64,000 nucleotides of DNA from Argentina anserina (GCF_933775445.1 NC_065874.1:12481001-12545000); one strand, 5' to 3'. Positions 12,441 to 25,007 are shown, numbered from the stretch's first letter. Notes: generated by a model not told the origin, from the letters alone. Made by a program: numbers and translations.

Positions 12441-13800
12441 TTCTCGGACGCGAGAAACCCCTCTTCTCCCCCGCAACCTCCTTTCTCTCTCTTCCTTCTC
12501 TCCCTCCCCGATCTCTCTCTCTCTCCCTCTCAAGAAAATTTCCGCCGCCGATCTCCCGACTCCGGCGATGTGACCCTCACCGCCGGTCTCTAGGCCATCG
12601 CGAGCTCGACTCCTCCCTCTCCCGGGCAAGACGTGACCCCCTCGCCGCCGTGAGCTCTCGCGTGACAACTCGAGGCCCTGCAACTTCCTCAGCCGTCCGA
12701 ACTGCACCTCCGGCGACGCAAGCACTCTGCGATCGCTCCACTCCACCGCGCCTCATCCTCCGACGCCTTCTATAATCGATTTGGAACCCAATCCGAGCCG
12801 TAGCAAGTTTCCTCTAAAAAATCGAGACCGCCGACATCTCGAACTTCTCCGGTGACAATCTGACGGTTTCACGGTCCAATCAAGGTGAGGGTTAGCTTAA
12901 TAGGATTATTGTGGTGATTGTGATTGTTTTGGTTTGATTTGGGGGAATATCGAAGGAGGAGGAGATGAGGGAGGTACCGCCGCCTAGGGCGGCACGTGAG
13001 GAGGCGTCAAGGCGGTAGGGAGTCGACCTGAGGTGTAGAAGGGTAGAGAAGGAAGGAAGGCAAGGTTTTGGGCAGCGGTGTCTTCGGACGTGTTGGCATG
13101 TCGAAACCTAACCTTGGTCGGGCGACAGTCACGATACAGTTAGAGCTCTAGTCTGTCTGCCGGTGTACTGGCATGAGAGGTAACATATGGGTTACCGGCT
13201 TGTGAGTACCCATATTTTTGGGATTATTTGGTGACAGATGGGTTGCCCAATGCCCGGCGGTGTAGTGCATGATGGGTAACAGATGAGTACCTGGGTCTCA
13301 TGAGTACCCGTATTATAAATGTAATTGGGTAAACAGATGGATTGCCTGATTTCTCATGAGCACTTATATTTTCAAATATTATTGGACAACCAGATGGGCC
13401 GTCCTTTGACTCATGAGTACATTTATAATTAGATGTTTCAATATTTATTCTCGTATTACTATGCATGTTATCTTGTTGTTTTGCTCATACGAGCTGCAAA
13501 GCTTACCGGGTTTGTGTTTTTTAAATCCTGGTGCACCTATTCAATGGTGTAGGTGATAGTTTCGCAGGTGTGGATTAGCGGAACCGACAGACAACTCTGA
13601 AGACTTTGAAGTTGTCTTATTTTATCTTGTGGTGAGAATTGAGTGGATTTTTACATTTCCATTTGATATAATGCTTGAATTATAAATTTGGTTTGTAATA
13701 ATCAATTCGACTGAGTCGTACCATGAACTCAGTAATGATCCACTGTGATGATAAGATGATTTCGATTTATTGAGATTATTTTAGAATTTTTCATGATATA
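12441..13800 (-). mobile_element. LTR fragment, inverted copy abutting the forward one
   Basis: The reverse complement of this segment matches the same LTR family. The GC-rich block at 12480-13080 corresponds to about 46070-46560 of the solo LTR. 13080-13800 corresponds to its first 800 bases, including the CACGTCCGAAGAC and TGGGCAACC blocks and a match that stops about 30 bases short of the LTR start. The AT-rich middle of the LTR is deleted. With the forward copy it forms an imperfect inverted repeat of roughly 500-700-base arms. The apparent 174-residue frame at 12251-12775 is proline/serine/arginine-rich low complexity from the pyrimidine-rich LTR block, not a gene. Confidence 0.8.
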
Positions 13801-14194
13801 CAAATCGTGTGGCCGGTGTGGGGGCTCAATTCCTGTGATCCTAATAATGTCGTAAGCTGTAATTTACTGTATGAGATTCTCCAAATCAAGGGCCAGAAAG
13901 TTTACCGAATGACTCTATCTAGTAAACAGCCGAAGCGGTTATACATCATATCTCAAACCCTAAACCCAAATTAATGCTTACATTTGCAATACATTTTTTT
14001 TTTCAAGATAGATTTCGTGGTTTGTTTTGAACTCGAAAAATTTTAGGTGGTGATCTGAGTTTTTCTTTTAGTTTTTTTTATTTCTTAAAGCTTTCATTAT
14101 ATTATATTATATATATTATGTCAGCTGCAATTGTGTTTTTTGGATTTCTGTTGCGTGCAATGTGAAAGTGATATGTTAATCTCTGTTACGCTAG
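13801..14194. other. Flank and probable intron upstream of the ABCG remnant
   Basis: No separate gene. The last 200 bases are T-rich and end in TTACGCTAG just before the first ABCG coding segment, consistent with an intron and its 3' splice site. Confidence 0.4.
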
Positions 14195-15444
14195 GTCTGA
14201 CGCCTGATGAATCATATGATAACAAGAGCGAGGTGAAGGAGAGTTTGGCTTTGGCCTACAAGCAGAACCTTGAAGATAATTTGAAAGCAGAACTTAAAGA
14301 CACCAGCGCCTGCAACAATAATCCTTCTCAACCTGCATCATCAGAAGACAATAAATTTAGGAAATGGCCTACAACTTGGTGGCAGCAAATGACTGTCTTG
14401 TTCAGCAGAGTGAAGGAGAGGAAGCATGAGTCCTTCTCTGGCCTCAGGATTGGACAGGTCGTTGCTGTGGCTTTGCTCTGTGGGTTATTGTGGTGGCGGT
14501 CTTCCTCCGTAGAAGATCAGGTACTTAACGTTTCACTACTTCTATCTGAGGTTTTCTTTATAAACCAAAATTTTTACTTGGAGTATATAACTTATCGTTA
14601 AATAGTAAATTACATTGACATGAACCATGGTCGGCACATATGACAAGATACATAACAAGTCGAAAACCTTATATTTTTGCAGACTGGTCTTCTGTTCTTT
14701 ATGTCTGGATTTTGGGGTTTCTTCCCTCTCTTCCAAGCAATTTTCACATTCCCGCCAGAACGCAAAATGCTTGAGAAGGAACGAACTTCTGGCACCTACC
14801 GACTTTCCTCCTACTTCATGTCAAGAATCCTCGGTGACCTCCCCATGGAACTTGTTCTCGCCACTGTATTTATCACCATAACATATTGGATGGCAGGTCT
14901 CAAATACACAACAGCAAACTTTTTTCACACATTGTCAGTTCTTCTCCTCCTTGTCTTGGTAGCTCAAGGAATGGGACTTGCTCTTGGCGCTGTGGTCATG
15001 GACCAAAAATCGGCGACAGTACTCGGATCAGTTCTCATGTTGTCATTTCTTCTCGCCGGTGGTTACTATGTTCAACACGTGCCTCCTTTCATAGCTTGGA
15101 TTAAGTACATTTGAATCAGTAATTATGCATACAAGCTGCTAATAGGGTCTCAGTACACAAGGAGGGATACTTTCCTCTGTGATTCAGACGCTACAAGGGT
15201 ATGTTTGGCTGGGGATTCCCCAAATATCAAAAGTGTGGGGCTTGATGGACAAGTGATTGCTGTGGTGGCTTTGGCTATAATGCTTGTGTTTTATAGACTC
15301 GTTGCCTATATCGCCCTCATGAGGATTGGGGTTACGAAAAGCCACAAAGGCCCAATTTGGCATTATTGTGTTGTGGTCATAATTGCTTTTGAAGCTGCTG
15401 TGAGCAGAATTGCTTTTAAAACTGTTGTGAGAAGAATTAGCTGA
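14195..15444 (+). pseudogene. ABCG (WBC) half-transporter, transmembrane half only, with premature stop
   Basis: The first coding segment (14195-14520) reads ESLALAYKQNLEDNL, then TTWWQQMTVLFSRVKERKHE and the first membrane segment (VVAVALLCGLLWW). A 162-base GT-AG intron follows (14521-14682). The second segment (14683 on) reads [40 protein letters not shown], then several membrane helices. This is the conserved ABC2_membrane domain of plant ABCG half-size transporters, which export hormones, lipids or secondary metabolites depending on the member. An in-frame TGA at 15112-15114 interrupts the extracellular region just after WIKYI; homology continues past it (LLIGSQYTRRDTF, then VALAIMLVFYRLVAYIALM). 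The Walker A/B nucleotide-binding half is absent, and the C-terminus runs into a MITE-like unit at 15349. This is a truncated pseudogene; the exact ABCG member is not assignable. Confidence 0.88.
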
Positions 15445-16250
15445 GGTGTTTGGTAAACTGTTTTGAAAATTGTTGTGTGACCGAAAAACAATTTTGAGTG
15501 TTTGGTTATAGTGGTATAATTACTAAAACAGACATATATATTATTAAATTATTTAAATTATAACGTATCATTTTCAACAGCTTAAAAATTATATAATAAA
15601 CCTAAGTTTTTTTTATTTGCAATTTTTGCTACCTCTTGAACTTGATCACCATCAATTGTGCCTGCAATCCTACAAATTAACAGAGAAAAGCTCAGAGAAC
15701 AAATTATGTACACAAAGATGTCGATCATATTCTAAAAAGCTAGTGTGCAATCTCTTCTCTAATGTAAGCTGTATATACTTGTGCACTTTCGCACAAATGA
15801 GTACTCATATTCTTCTTACAGAAGGATATTATCCATCACTAATTATACATTGGCTGCCTATACATATTCTTAGAATCTATTCAGTACAATACCACAATTG
15901 GACGATTGGTAGATGGTATAAAGTGAGGTTGTGGAGTTGAGGTACAAGGTGAGGCTGTGGAGTAATGAAACGGGCTGGTTAGAGAAATAGGGTTGTGGTG
16001 GTTATTTAATTGTAATTTTAAGTAAAACAGCAGGGGAAAAAAGGGTTTAAAATAAAATTTATTAAATGAGCTCCGTATTTTTTTCAGAAGCAGTTCTCAA
16101 AACTGGGTGAGTGCTGCTTCTTGTAAACCAGCTTCCTGAGGCATTGCATTCCCTAAAATCGATTATGTGAGTCTCACCAAACACCATTCATTTCACCCAG
16201 AATTGCTTTTGACCCAAAAGCAGGGCTCAAAAGCAATCCCAAACTGGCCC
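15349..16250. mobile_element. MITE-like element at the end of the ABCG remnant
   Basis: The ends form an imperfect inverted repeat: GGCCCAATTTGGCATT on the left and, as reverse complement of the right end, GGGCCAGTTTGGGATTGC. Both are followed by runs of the words AGAATTGCTTTT and AAAAGCA. Both sides are flanked by AAA, which could be a 3-base duplication. Superfamily uncertain (Harbinger-like or hAT-like). It replaces or extends the ABCG C-terminus. Confidence 0.45.
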
Positions 16251-17540
16251 AAAGTAGATTAAATGTTTGTTCAATCGTGTAAGAACTAGAACTTAAGTGC
16301 ACGTTTGGTACCTTGGACTAGTGTGTACCTCTTTATTTCTTAAAACTGTCCTACTCATGTGGAATGCCTTAAGTTGCACTAAGTTTGTCCCATGTTTGGT
16401 GTTGCATTACACTGAACTACTCATAAATAAGCTAATTACAAAAAACCATTGTTCGACGTCTCTCCTTTTAACTCTCATCTCCTCTGATCTCGTAGTTGTG
16501 GACTGCAAATATTGGTTCAAAGAAACGATCTCATCAGTTCATTATACCCACTGGAGTCATGTACATGAAGTAAAAGATACGAACCAGAGACTGAAACTAG
16601 TTGTACATTAATTACATGACTAGAAGATTTCGATAACAAAACCAACCTGCATATTGCCGATAAGAAATGAAAATAGCACCAAGCTCGCAATAGAAATGAA
16701 GACCGAAAACAAGATTTCCCAAACATATGTACTTGTTTCAAGATTTTAACCAAGTGAACTGAAAAATGAACAAAAATAGAGCATATTTAAGTCATCAAAA
16801 AGTAACTTCAAATATCAACTATACTACCCGAAGTTGTATAAGCTCACCTCAAATTCCGTAATCCCCACCAAAAGCAGTTGAAGAATTTTTAAGGGAAGTC
16901 TGTGCATGACTGAACAATACCAGATTCAAGACCATCAAGAAATATGCCAAAATCAAATTTTTTTTTATCCTCTGCTAGTATTGGGCATGAAGAATTTAAG
17001 AATTCTGGAGCATATGGTTGAATTCCCACAATCTTGTTTCCAACATGTCGTTTCTCGTTCTAAAGAAATTAGATACCAAAATGCTCCAAGTACCTACGAG
17101 GCTACGAGCAACATATCATCGGTTCAGACTCCTCCTAATCTGAATCAATAGATAGAGGCCAGAAGAAAACCCAGAATCCCTCATCCCAAAGTTTAGGGTT
17201 TTTTTTTCTTCTACCAAATCAATCATCTAAGGAGATATCAAATAAAAGAAACAATGAATCAAGAAGTAAAGAGAGAGATGCTGACATAGATAATTTATCT
17301 GTGTTAGTCGAAGTGTTGACATGAGCTTGAGCAAGGAGAGAATGAGAGAGTGTTTTCTTGACGAGAGAAGGTTAGTGATCTCCTTAGATAAGGGAGAGGA
17401 AAACGGGTACCCAGCTTAACACCACCTAAGGAGGGTAAAATGAGAAACACGGTCTTGGTTAAAGTCATTTAAGTTTTCGACAAAAAAAAAGTCATTTAAG
17501 TTTGTACCTTCTTGCACCTTAAACTGCATGGAATCGGGTG
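16251..17540. other. No gene recognised
   Basis: Only short open frames without recognisable motifs. GTGCACGTTTGGTACC at 16297-16312 is an inverted counterpart of 22514-22529. The purine-rich stretch at 17310-17460 resembles the reverse of a transcript leader, but nothing more can be said. Confidence 0.35.
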
Positions 17541-18299
17541 CGGCACTATGCCAATATGGCTATCAGACGACAGTGGAGCTACGTCGTCTGACAAAAATGG
17601 TTATGTCGTCTAAGGGTCTGCCGTGTGAAATCATCTCACACGACATATTTTTTTTGTCGTGTGAATGACTTAGACGACAGATATATGTCGTATGAAAATA
17701 CCAAATCTGAAATAATTATTCCCCATCTATTCTCTATATGTCGTGTGTATCACTAAACTATGACACATATATGTCGTCTGGAAATGCCAACTTTGGAATT
17801 ATTATTCACTATATGTCTTCTATATGGAAAAACAACGACAGTTAAATGTCGTCTAACTTCTAGTTATATATTGTCTGACCCCTTATTACACAACATAATG
17901 ATTGAAAAATACAACGACAGTTAAATGTCGTCTAACTTCTAGTTATATATTGTATGACACCTTATTACACGACATAACGAGGGCATATTTCATATTGGAT
18001 ATGTCGTTTCATTGATCATTTAACCTCTCTTTTATGTTTTTAAACCAGATGGCATATATCGTTTAATGGTGTATTAGACTTCATTGTACTGTAATCTATT
18101 GTAGTATTTATCTGATTGATAATTAAACTTCACATTCACGTTCACATTCTTGTTGTTTGATATAAGCAATTGTGTTGTTTCCATAAACTTCAAACAAAGT
18201 AATACTTCATTGATTATTGAATAATCCACTTCAAAGACAAACCTTTGAAGTGTGCCAATACATGTGTATAAATAAAATGAAAGAATGCAAAACATTAAA

Positions 18300-19770
18300 T
18301 GAGAAACGAAATCATTAATCCTAAACTCAAGATTTCTTGCATCTCAATTAAGCATTTGGAGCCTTGTACAGCCTTCCACCATCTTCCTACAGTCTGTAAG
18401 AGACAAAGAAACACATAAACTAGTTTTTAGAGTCATGGTGCACACTAAAGAGAAACCATAAACTAGTTTTAACAATGTGATAATTGATGTCATTGATTGA
18501 GATTCCCTTGTTTTGAGGCAGGACAACAAATGAGTAAAAACAAATAGTTAAAAGCTCCCAACAGAGAAGCTACATAGATCTTGAGGTTGTATGCATGTAA
18601 CTATGTATTCATGAACTTTATAAATGAGGTAATCAACAAAAAGAGCAACATTCAAAATATATGAGCAATAAACACCTTACAAACCCCCAACTTCCAAGCT
18701 AAATGATTTCAATTAGCTAGCAACCTACCACCCTAAACCATAGATTATCAAACCCAAAAATTGGAAAAAGTAAAGATAAAATAGAAGATCACCTTATGGC
18801 CAAAAGATCATGATTGGAACTGTGCCTTTGGATTGGTGCTGTAACTTTTCCAGCTTCACAACAAGATCCTAACTGCTACCAGCTTTTACTATAAGTTTCG
18901 CCAAGCCTTAGACATGCTTTTACTGTAACCATTGTCACCTGCTACCAGCTGCAATGAAAAATAGATTCTATTTTCAGAAGTTTTAAACCAATGAAAAATA
19001 GCATGCTCAACCAATCTACCTGATATTGATTTGATGTTACCAAACTAGCCTAAGCATTTCGGTTCAAAACAGAAGTAGAAGACCAGATATGCATTCCAAC
19101 AACCCACACGTTTTAGATGATGAGATGATCAGTGTATCAAATTATCAAAAAAAAAACCTACATATCCAATAAAAACTGACTATTTCTTCCACTCCCAAGT
19201 CCCAGAAAAGAGGCACAATCAGCACTAATTGAGAAGTGAATAAATACATGTTCTGATAAGATTAACAATGACAATACCCCAACCAGTAAAGAAACTGCTA
19301 AATATATATGTAACCAGTGGATCCCTTGATACTTTTTTCCTTCCATAATCCTAGCCTAAGTCTCATTACATGGCTCAGTAAATGCAGTACCTCAACATTC
19401 CTATCATTTACCATACGACTTGAACAAAGCATTGATCTAATCAATATTCATGCAATAAGTCTCATTTTCTTAGCTAAACTCCTAAACATCCACCAGCTCA
19501 CACCGACAACAAACTAATAGTTTGAAGCAAATTAACCAGCTCCAGTCAAGAAATATACCGCCTAGGTTATCCTTTTTCAAACAACACATACTAAAACATT
19601 GCAACGCTGACAATTTCAGCTTCCAAATACAAAATACATGTAGAATTATGCAGCATAAACTCAATCACAGACATAAAAACACATCATCGAGCTAAGCAAT
19701 TGCAATATGGATTCACTACAAAACTCAACTAAAAGGTAATTACTTGATTGATGCCACCATCATATAAACA
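18300..19770. other. Interior of the CACTA element without recognisable gene
   Basis: Short open frames only. I searched the minus strand for the second ORMDL exon (motif HFFHWKKGTPF) and did not find it, so downstream ORMDL exons were not captured or have been lost. Confidence 0.4.
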
Positions 19771-19803
19771 CCCCCGCCCCCCCCCCCCCCCCCCCCCCCC
19801 CCC
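19771..19803. repeat. Homopolymeric C tract
   Basis: Thirty-three bases of C interrupted by a single G. It lies in the presumed first intron of the captured ORMDL fragment, where the sense strand would read as poly-G. Unusual for a plant genome and prone to sequencing-length error. Confidence 0.95.
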
Positions 19804-19962
19804 ACAATCACCAAAATGAAATATTTCACAAACCCAAAAACTCAATTCTACACAGAAATCAATCAAAGCCAGTAACACACATCTAAAACTAGAAAAAAAA
19901 AACACACAATTCACAAATACAAATTACATAATTTTAAAGAATAGATATAAACATATACATAC

Positions 19963-20148
19963 CACGAAATGAGAGAGATTGACTATCGTCCCAGCCATGC
20001 CAGGAGAGCAGCCAAAGATCGAGAGCACAAGAAGCCAAGAGAAGAAGAGGATGAGAATATAGGTGGTCCAAACTCCAGGGTACATGAACCACTCTGTGTT
20101 CCTATTCAGATCCGCAGGAGGCACAACTTTCACATACAGGCTCGCCAT
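19963..20148 (-). pseudogene. ORMDL: ORMDL (orosomucoid-like) first exon, captured in a CACTA element
   Basis: The minus strand from 20148 encodes MASLYVKVVPPADLNRNTEW, then FMYPGVWTTYILILFFSWLL and VLSIFGCSPGMAGTIVNLSH. This is the N-terminus and first two membrane segments of plant ORMDL, a small ER membrane protein that inhibits serine palmitoyltransferase and so limits sphingolipid synthesis. The exon ends with HFV at a GTATGT donor (19962), but no later exon is present. The usual W in SPGMAWT is G here. The sequence upstream on the minus strand (20150-20560) is CT-rich, like a real 5' UTR/promoter, so promoter and exon 1 were probably captured together. It cannot make full ORMDL, though a short antisense or truncated transcript is possible. 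Confidence 0.88.
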
Positions 20149-20740
20149 TCACGAATCAAATTTTTATGGGTTTCGATTCAGAGACCCTTTGAAGCAGAAA
20201 GTTTGAATCTTTCATGGGTTTTGATTGAGATTGAGATTGGAGAGAGATGGATGGATAGGGTGGCTTCTTCTGGTAAGATGGAGGTGTGAGGATGGCGGCT
20301 TGCGTCTACAATACTCGGTGGGGTTTCGGTCGGAGCAGCATTGGGATTCAAATGGTGGTGACGATTTGGTGAGCTGGTGGCCGGAGGAGGCCCTGTCGAG
20401 GCGGCAGAGGAGAGAAGAAGGAGAGCTCGGGGAGAGGGAAGAGGGAAGAAGGAAGAAGGAAGAAGAAGAAAAGAAAAAAAGAAAAGAAAATAGTGTGCGC
20501 GGCGGAGTGAGAGAGAAGGAAATTAAAGACTTATGGTGCCTTTGTAAAAATACGATTTTGTCCTTGCGGAAACTTGAATTCACTATTTTATGTGTGACGA
20601 GTGTCTACGAACTCGCATCGATGAGTTTTACGATTTTCGTGAATAAAGTATTCAGAAATGAGGGAATGGTTAAAAGTCAACTCTTGAGCCATAACAACTT
20701 AATCGATTTTTAAAATTTTGGCTCTCGAATCTAAATAAGA
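20149..20740 (-). promoter_or_regulatory. Captured 5' UTR/promoter region of the ORMDL fragment
   Basis: Directly upstream of the captured start codon on the minus strand. The pyrimidine-rich block (20400-20520 as seen from the minus strand) is typical of a plant leader or core promoter. The 123-residue frame at 20583-20212 is serine/leucine low complexity from this block and is not a gene. Promoter function is inferred. Confidence 0.4.
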
Positions 20741-21615
20741 GTACTAGTATTGGCGTAATCAAAATATATCTCATGATGAAGTATTGAAGTAGTTAATTGC
20801 GCTTTCATGTAATAAATATTGTTAATTTAACATTAATTGCATCGATTGTGAGGTGAACATTGCCGAAAATAGGTTAATATCGTACAATAGTCATATTTCG
20901 TTATGGTGATCACTTCCTAGTTCCTATGGTTTTATGATTTTTGTCATTTGAATCGCAACATGCCGACTGGCAGTGTACATGGTACAACATGTTTTTGACT
21001 AAGTGTGGGAAAGCTTGTCACTTCCTAGTTCCTATGATTGTGGCCATCAAATTAAGTTTCATAACACAACAAAAATCTTGGAAAGCTTCCCACTTTTTTT
21101 TTGACTAAGTGTGGAAAAGCTTGAAACCCTCAGGCAAGATTCATGAAAAGCCAAATTTCATACTTCTCTTTCAGACCACATAATTATGTTGTCTATGTCT
21201 ACAACTAAAATTGAGAATTTTTAGGTTTCATCATACGACACTTAATTGTCATTGTTACTTTGTCCAAGATTGAAAATTTGAAACCCTCGTGCAAGATTGA
21301 AAAGGTAAATTGCATACTTCTTTTTCAGACCACAAAATTTTGTCGTCTATATCTTCAACTAAAATTGAGAATTTTTAGGTTTCATCATACGACACTTAAT
21401 TGTCATTGTTACTTTGTCCAAAATTTCAACTCAAACTGATATTTTTTTATTAGATCGTACGACACTTATTTGTCATCTAACTAATATATCATACTTTTTG
21501 CACGACAGATATCTATTATATGTCGTCTCAGTGACCTAAAAAACCAACTTATGTCGTCTAAATTTTTTATGTCGTCTTTCTCCTGTCGTGTGATGACAAT
21601 ATTGGCATAGTGCGG

Positions 21616-24600
21616 GTACGTGAAAGCGAAACGTTTAGAAGCACAGAAGCGATTTTTTTGGATTTATTTGGAAGCGGTTACGTTTTGCAAGCGTCATAAT
21701 AAAATAATATATATTTATATCTAAAAATATATTATATAAAACAAAAAATTAATTAACAAAACATTATAAAAGAACAATATGATAGAAAATGAGCTTAATA
21801 TATATTTTATAATAGCCTAGGATAAACAACACAAACACTTCAATAACTAACATGATATTAGTAGTGTAGCTAACCACAAATGATGTGCATCACATTTCAG
21901 TTAATCCATCATACACCTGACGATCTCTCCAATCACACTGGCCAAGTATGTGGAATCAAAAATATATGTACATACAATTTGCAATGAGCGGCGCGCCCTA
22001 AGGCTGAATGACTTTGCACTCTCTCTTTGAGCTTCATCCTAGTCTAGCCCAAAATCCACAACATTGATTTTTCACTCATCTAGTTTCAATCAGTTTCTTG
22101 CTCCAAATCATATTCATCTATAATCTTATATGCCTTTATTCTCTCACACAAAACTAAAAGCTCAAATAAATCCTTGAATCTCATGCAACTTACTTGAACG
22201 AGGCTTCAACCGTATGTTTTCTGGGTTTTCATCCAATTCTAGATTTTGATTTATCTTCATGAATTATCGAGTCCTTAGAATATGGAGATTTTAAGAGATA
22301 TTTATATTAGAGCCGAAAAATAGAGATGAAAACTATAAAAACCCAACAATTCTTGCGCTTCCACAACGCTTCCAACCGAGCTTCCAACGCGCTTCCGCTT
22401 CCGATTCCAAAACGGGAATCGGACCTCCGGTGAAGCTTCATTGCATCGTAGCTTGCACCAAACGTAGGACTAGCCGCTAGATTCTCCTTATTTAGCAGTG
22501 TCCTGGTTAATACCAGGAACCAAACGTGCACTAAGGGTCTTAGTAGTGTGATTTAATGCTCTTCTTCTTTACGTACGTAGTATTGAAGTTCGAGTTGTGG
22601 CGTGAATCATAAACAGAGATATAAGCATAAAGTCTATTAGCGCATTATTTACAAGGTAAGAGTGCAGGTTTTTGTAATACTAACCGAGAGGCCGTGTATA
22701 GATTTTGTAAAATAGTTTTACATGGGCTTTCGCCCAACCTCTTTAAATTGGGTTGTTGATTTGGACCCTGCATACTTGTGGGCCCATCCCAACTAAACAG
22801 GGTATTATCATGCTGTTTGTCACATTGTTTTTCACACTTTGTAAGAATGATTGTTTGTCCATTCAAAAACAAAGAGAAGGAAAGAATGATTGTTTCTTTA
22901 TATTTTAAATGACTTCTCAACACTCTGGTTTATGAAAGAATATGAACCGATCCATACTAGTATATAAAGTAGCAAAGAATAGATCAATTGATCGAGTGGT
23001 TTTATCTTTAGACCAAAACAATCATTTAAGTTCGCTTATGATCATTCTTGTCAAAAACGTCAACGACACTATAAAAAATAAAATTATATGCACCATTTCT
23101 AATATAGTAATACGAGTAAGAGCAGGCTACGATTGATATACCTTCATGTTCATTATTATGCTGTAGATTTTAAGAGTAAAATACGTGTGTATGAACTAGT
23201 AAAATACACCAAAATCACTATTTGAAATATCAAATATTTTCAGATGCCGCAGTCTCGCAGACATGCCTGATACAACTTTATCTGTACAGTTAACAAATTA
23301 GGTACAGATGACCAATAAGAAGAAGTCATTTATCTTTTTCGATGATAATTAATAAGAACTAAAAAGTAAATACATGTTTTCTCGGTTACGAAAGGATAAA
23401 TAACATCCAGTATTGTTTTTTGCAATCGACATGTTCCGAGTTGGTAAGTATATATTATATTGTATGTTTCCTTCATGCATGTTCTAAAAAAATTCACAGA
23501 TATGAGACTGTACAAACCAGTACATTGAATTCGAATGTCAAATGGGATATTGCTTGCTGGATAAATAGTTTCATATGTACCTGGATTAATTTACAGTATT
23601 TGACCGCAGCCAATTGCATGCTGGAGATGAGTTGAAAACCGATAATTTTGGCTTCGAAAGTCCGAGACAAAATCAAACAACAAATAATAACACGTTCACC
23701 GCCGCAATATATGTGGTTATCGGTCTTGGTTTCGACTCTGACCGGCTTCAATTTGCCCTCGCTAATCATGTGAAACTGAAGAGTTTAATCTGGTAGATTG
23801 CAGCTAGCTATGCTGTACTTGGTAAGTAGGTATATCCGTATATGCGATTGTAATGGGATCGAGAGACTTGACAAGATTGTGTTTTTTTCTTCCATGATGA
23901 AAACAGAGAGAGCACACCATGCGCTGGAAGAGTCAACCCCACTACGGAGATCGTCAAACACTCGAAATAGATGCCTTGTAAAGAGGTACGATCCCGATAT
24001 GTCAAATTATTTTGTAAAAAAAAAAAATCGAGAGTAGCTAGTCTAGTGATACACTGTTATAAGTCTTGGCAAAAGGTACAGGAAAAGGCGGAGCCAAGGA
24101 AGAAATATTCTTGGTTGGCGACCTTGATTGATCGCTACTAAATTACATTTCTACACTACTCATAGTTTTTTTTTTGGTTCAAAGGATATTTCATTCACTA
24201 CTCATAGTTCAAACTAACAATTTATGGACTAGTAAATTGTGCTGCAGCTGATGCATATATGCCAGTGTACTAAAAGTAGGTGAACGTTTAGTAAATAAGA
24301 TCGAGACATATATATGAACAACTGAAACAGTACGTACGTAATTGATGTACGTGTACTGGGCCTAAACCCTAAACAACATAAACAGTAAGTACTTAGACAT
24401 AGTATCGTGCATTAAACTCAGAAGTAAAATGATTTTGTGTCTTAGCAAGTCATCAAAATAAACTTTAAAGCTAGTACGTGCAAGAGCCTACAAATCTACA
24501 ATATAAGTGGCGGCAACCTAAATCCATGGATAATCACCCGAAAAACTGTATTCTCGATCAATCTGCATTAATCTCTCATTTTTCTTTTTTCGATCAGTCT

Positions 24601-25007
24601 GCATTACTGTGGGTTTTTGGTATTATTGTTAGGGACGTTGGACTTTATTTTTTTATTTTTGAGAATTTTCAGGTTTACACATGATTATAAACCTAAATAA
24701 ATCAACCTCTTCTTAGTAACACATGCATTTTCTATGCACACTTTGCTTTTTTCATCAAGTCAATATGATTTGCCTATCTTTATTGAATTAGTTCCAACAT
24801 TTTGAATAGATAGACCAAACCAACGCGGTCACACTAACCTATACGTATGTTAGTACGTATACCTTTCGATCACCATGGGACGTGTTCAATTGTCATCTAT
24901 CACACAGTTTTAACTAAACTTCAATCACGTACAATTATACATTTCCCATCGAAAACAATTACAACTTTACATTTTAGCTAGATTAGAAACGACTTTCTTT
25001 TTATTTC
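21616..25007. other. Long intergenic stretch without recognised genes
   Basis: No open frame matches a family I know. 21620-21700 and 22350-22450 carry the words GAAGCG and CGCTTCC in opposite orientations, which hints at a degraded inverted-repeat element of about 830 bases. CCAAACGTGCAC at 22518-22529 mirrors 16297. 23420-24100 has scattered short frames only. Confidence 0.4.

Larger units (their letters stand above)
17544..21612. mobile_element. Complete non-autonomous CACTA element with captured ORMDL exon
   Basis: The left end is CACTATGCCAATATGG and the right end is ATATTGGCATAGTG, giving inverted repeats starting CACTATGCCAATAT. They are flanked by an exact 3-base target duplication CGG (17541-17543 and 21613-21615), diagnostic of CACTA transposition. 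Both subterminal regions are crowded with TGTCGT/ACGACA motifs. No transposase is encoded in the 4069 bases, so mobility would depend on another element. Two subterminal blocks are duplicated in tandem (about 17832-17990, and about 21190-21290 with 21345-21445). The interior carries the first exon of an ORMDL gene and its upstream sequence. Confidence 0.93.

Noticed and set aside
12251..12775. 174-residue plus-strand open frame
   Set aside because: It is proline/serine/arginine-rich low complexity lying across the junction of two inverted LTR fragments; the same block recurs in the solo LTR at 44334.
20212..20713. Open frames of 123 and 162 residues on opposite strands
   Set aside because: They lie over a CT/GA-rich leader upstream of the captured ORMDL exon and have no domain; low-complexity shadows.
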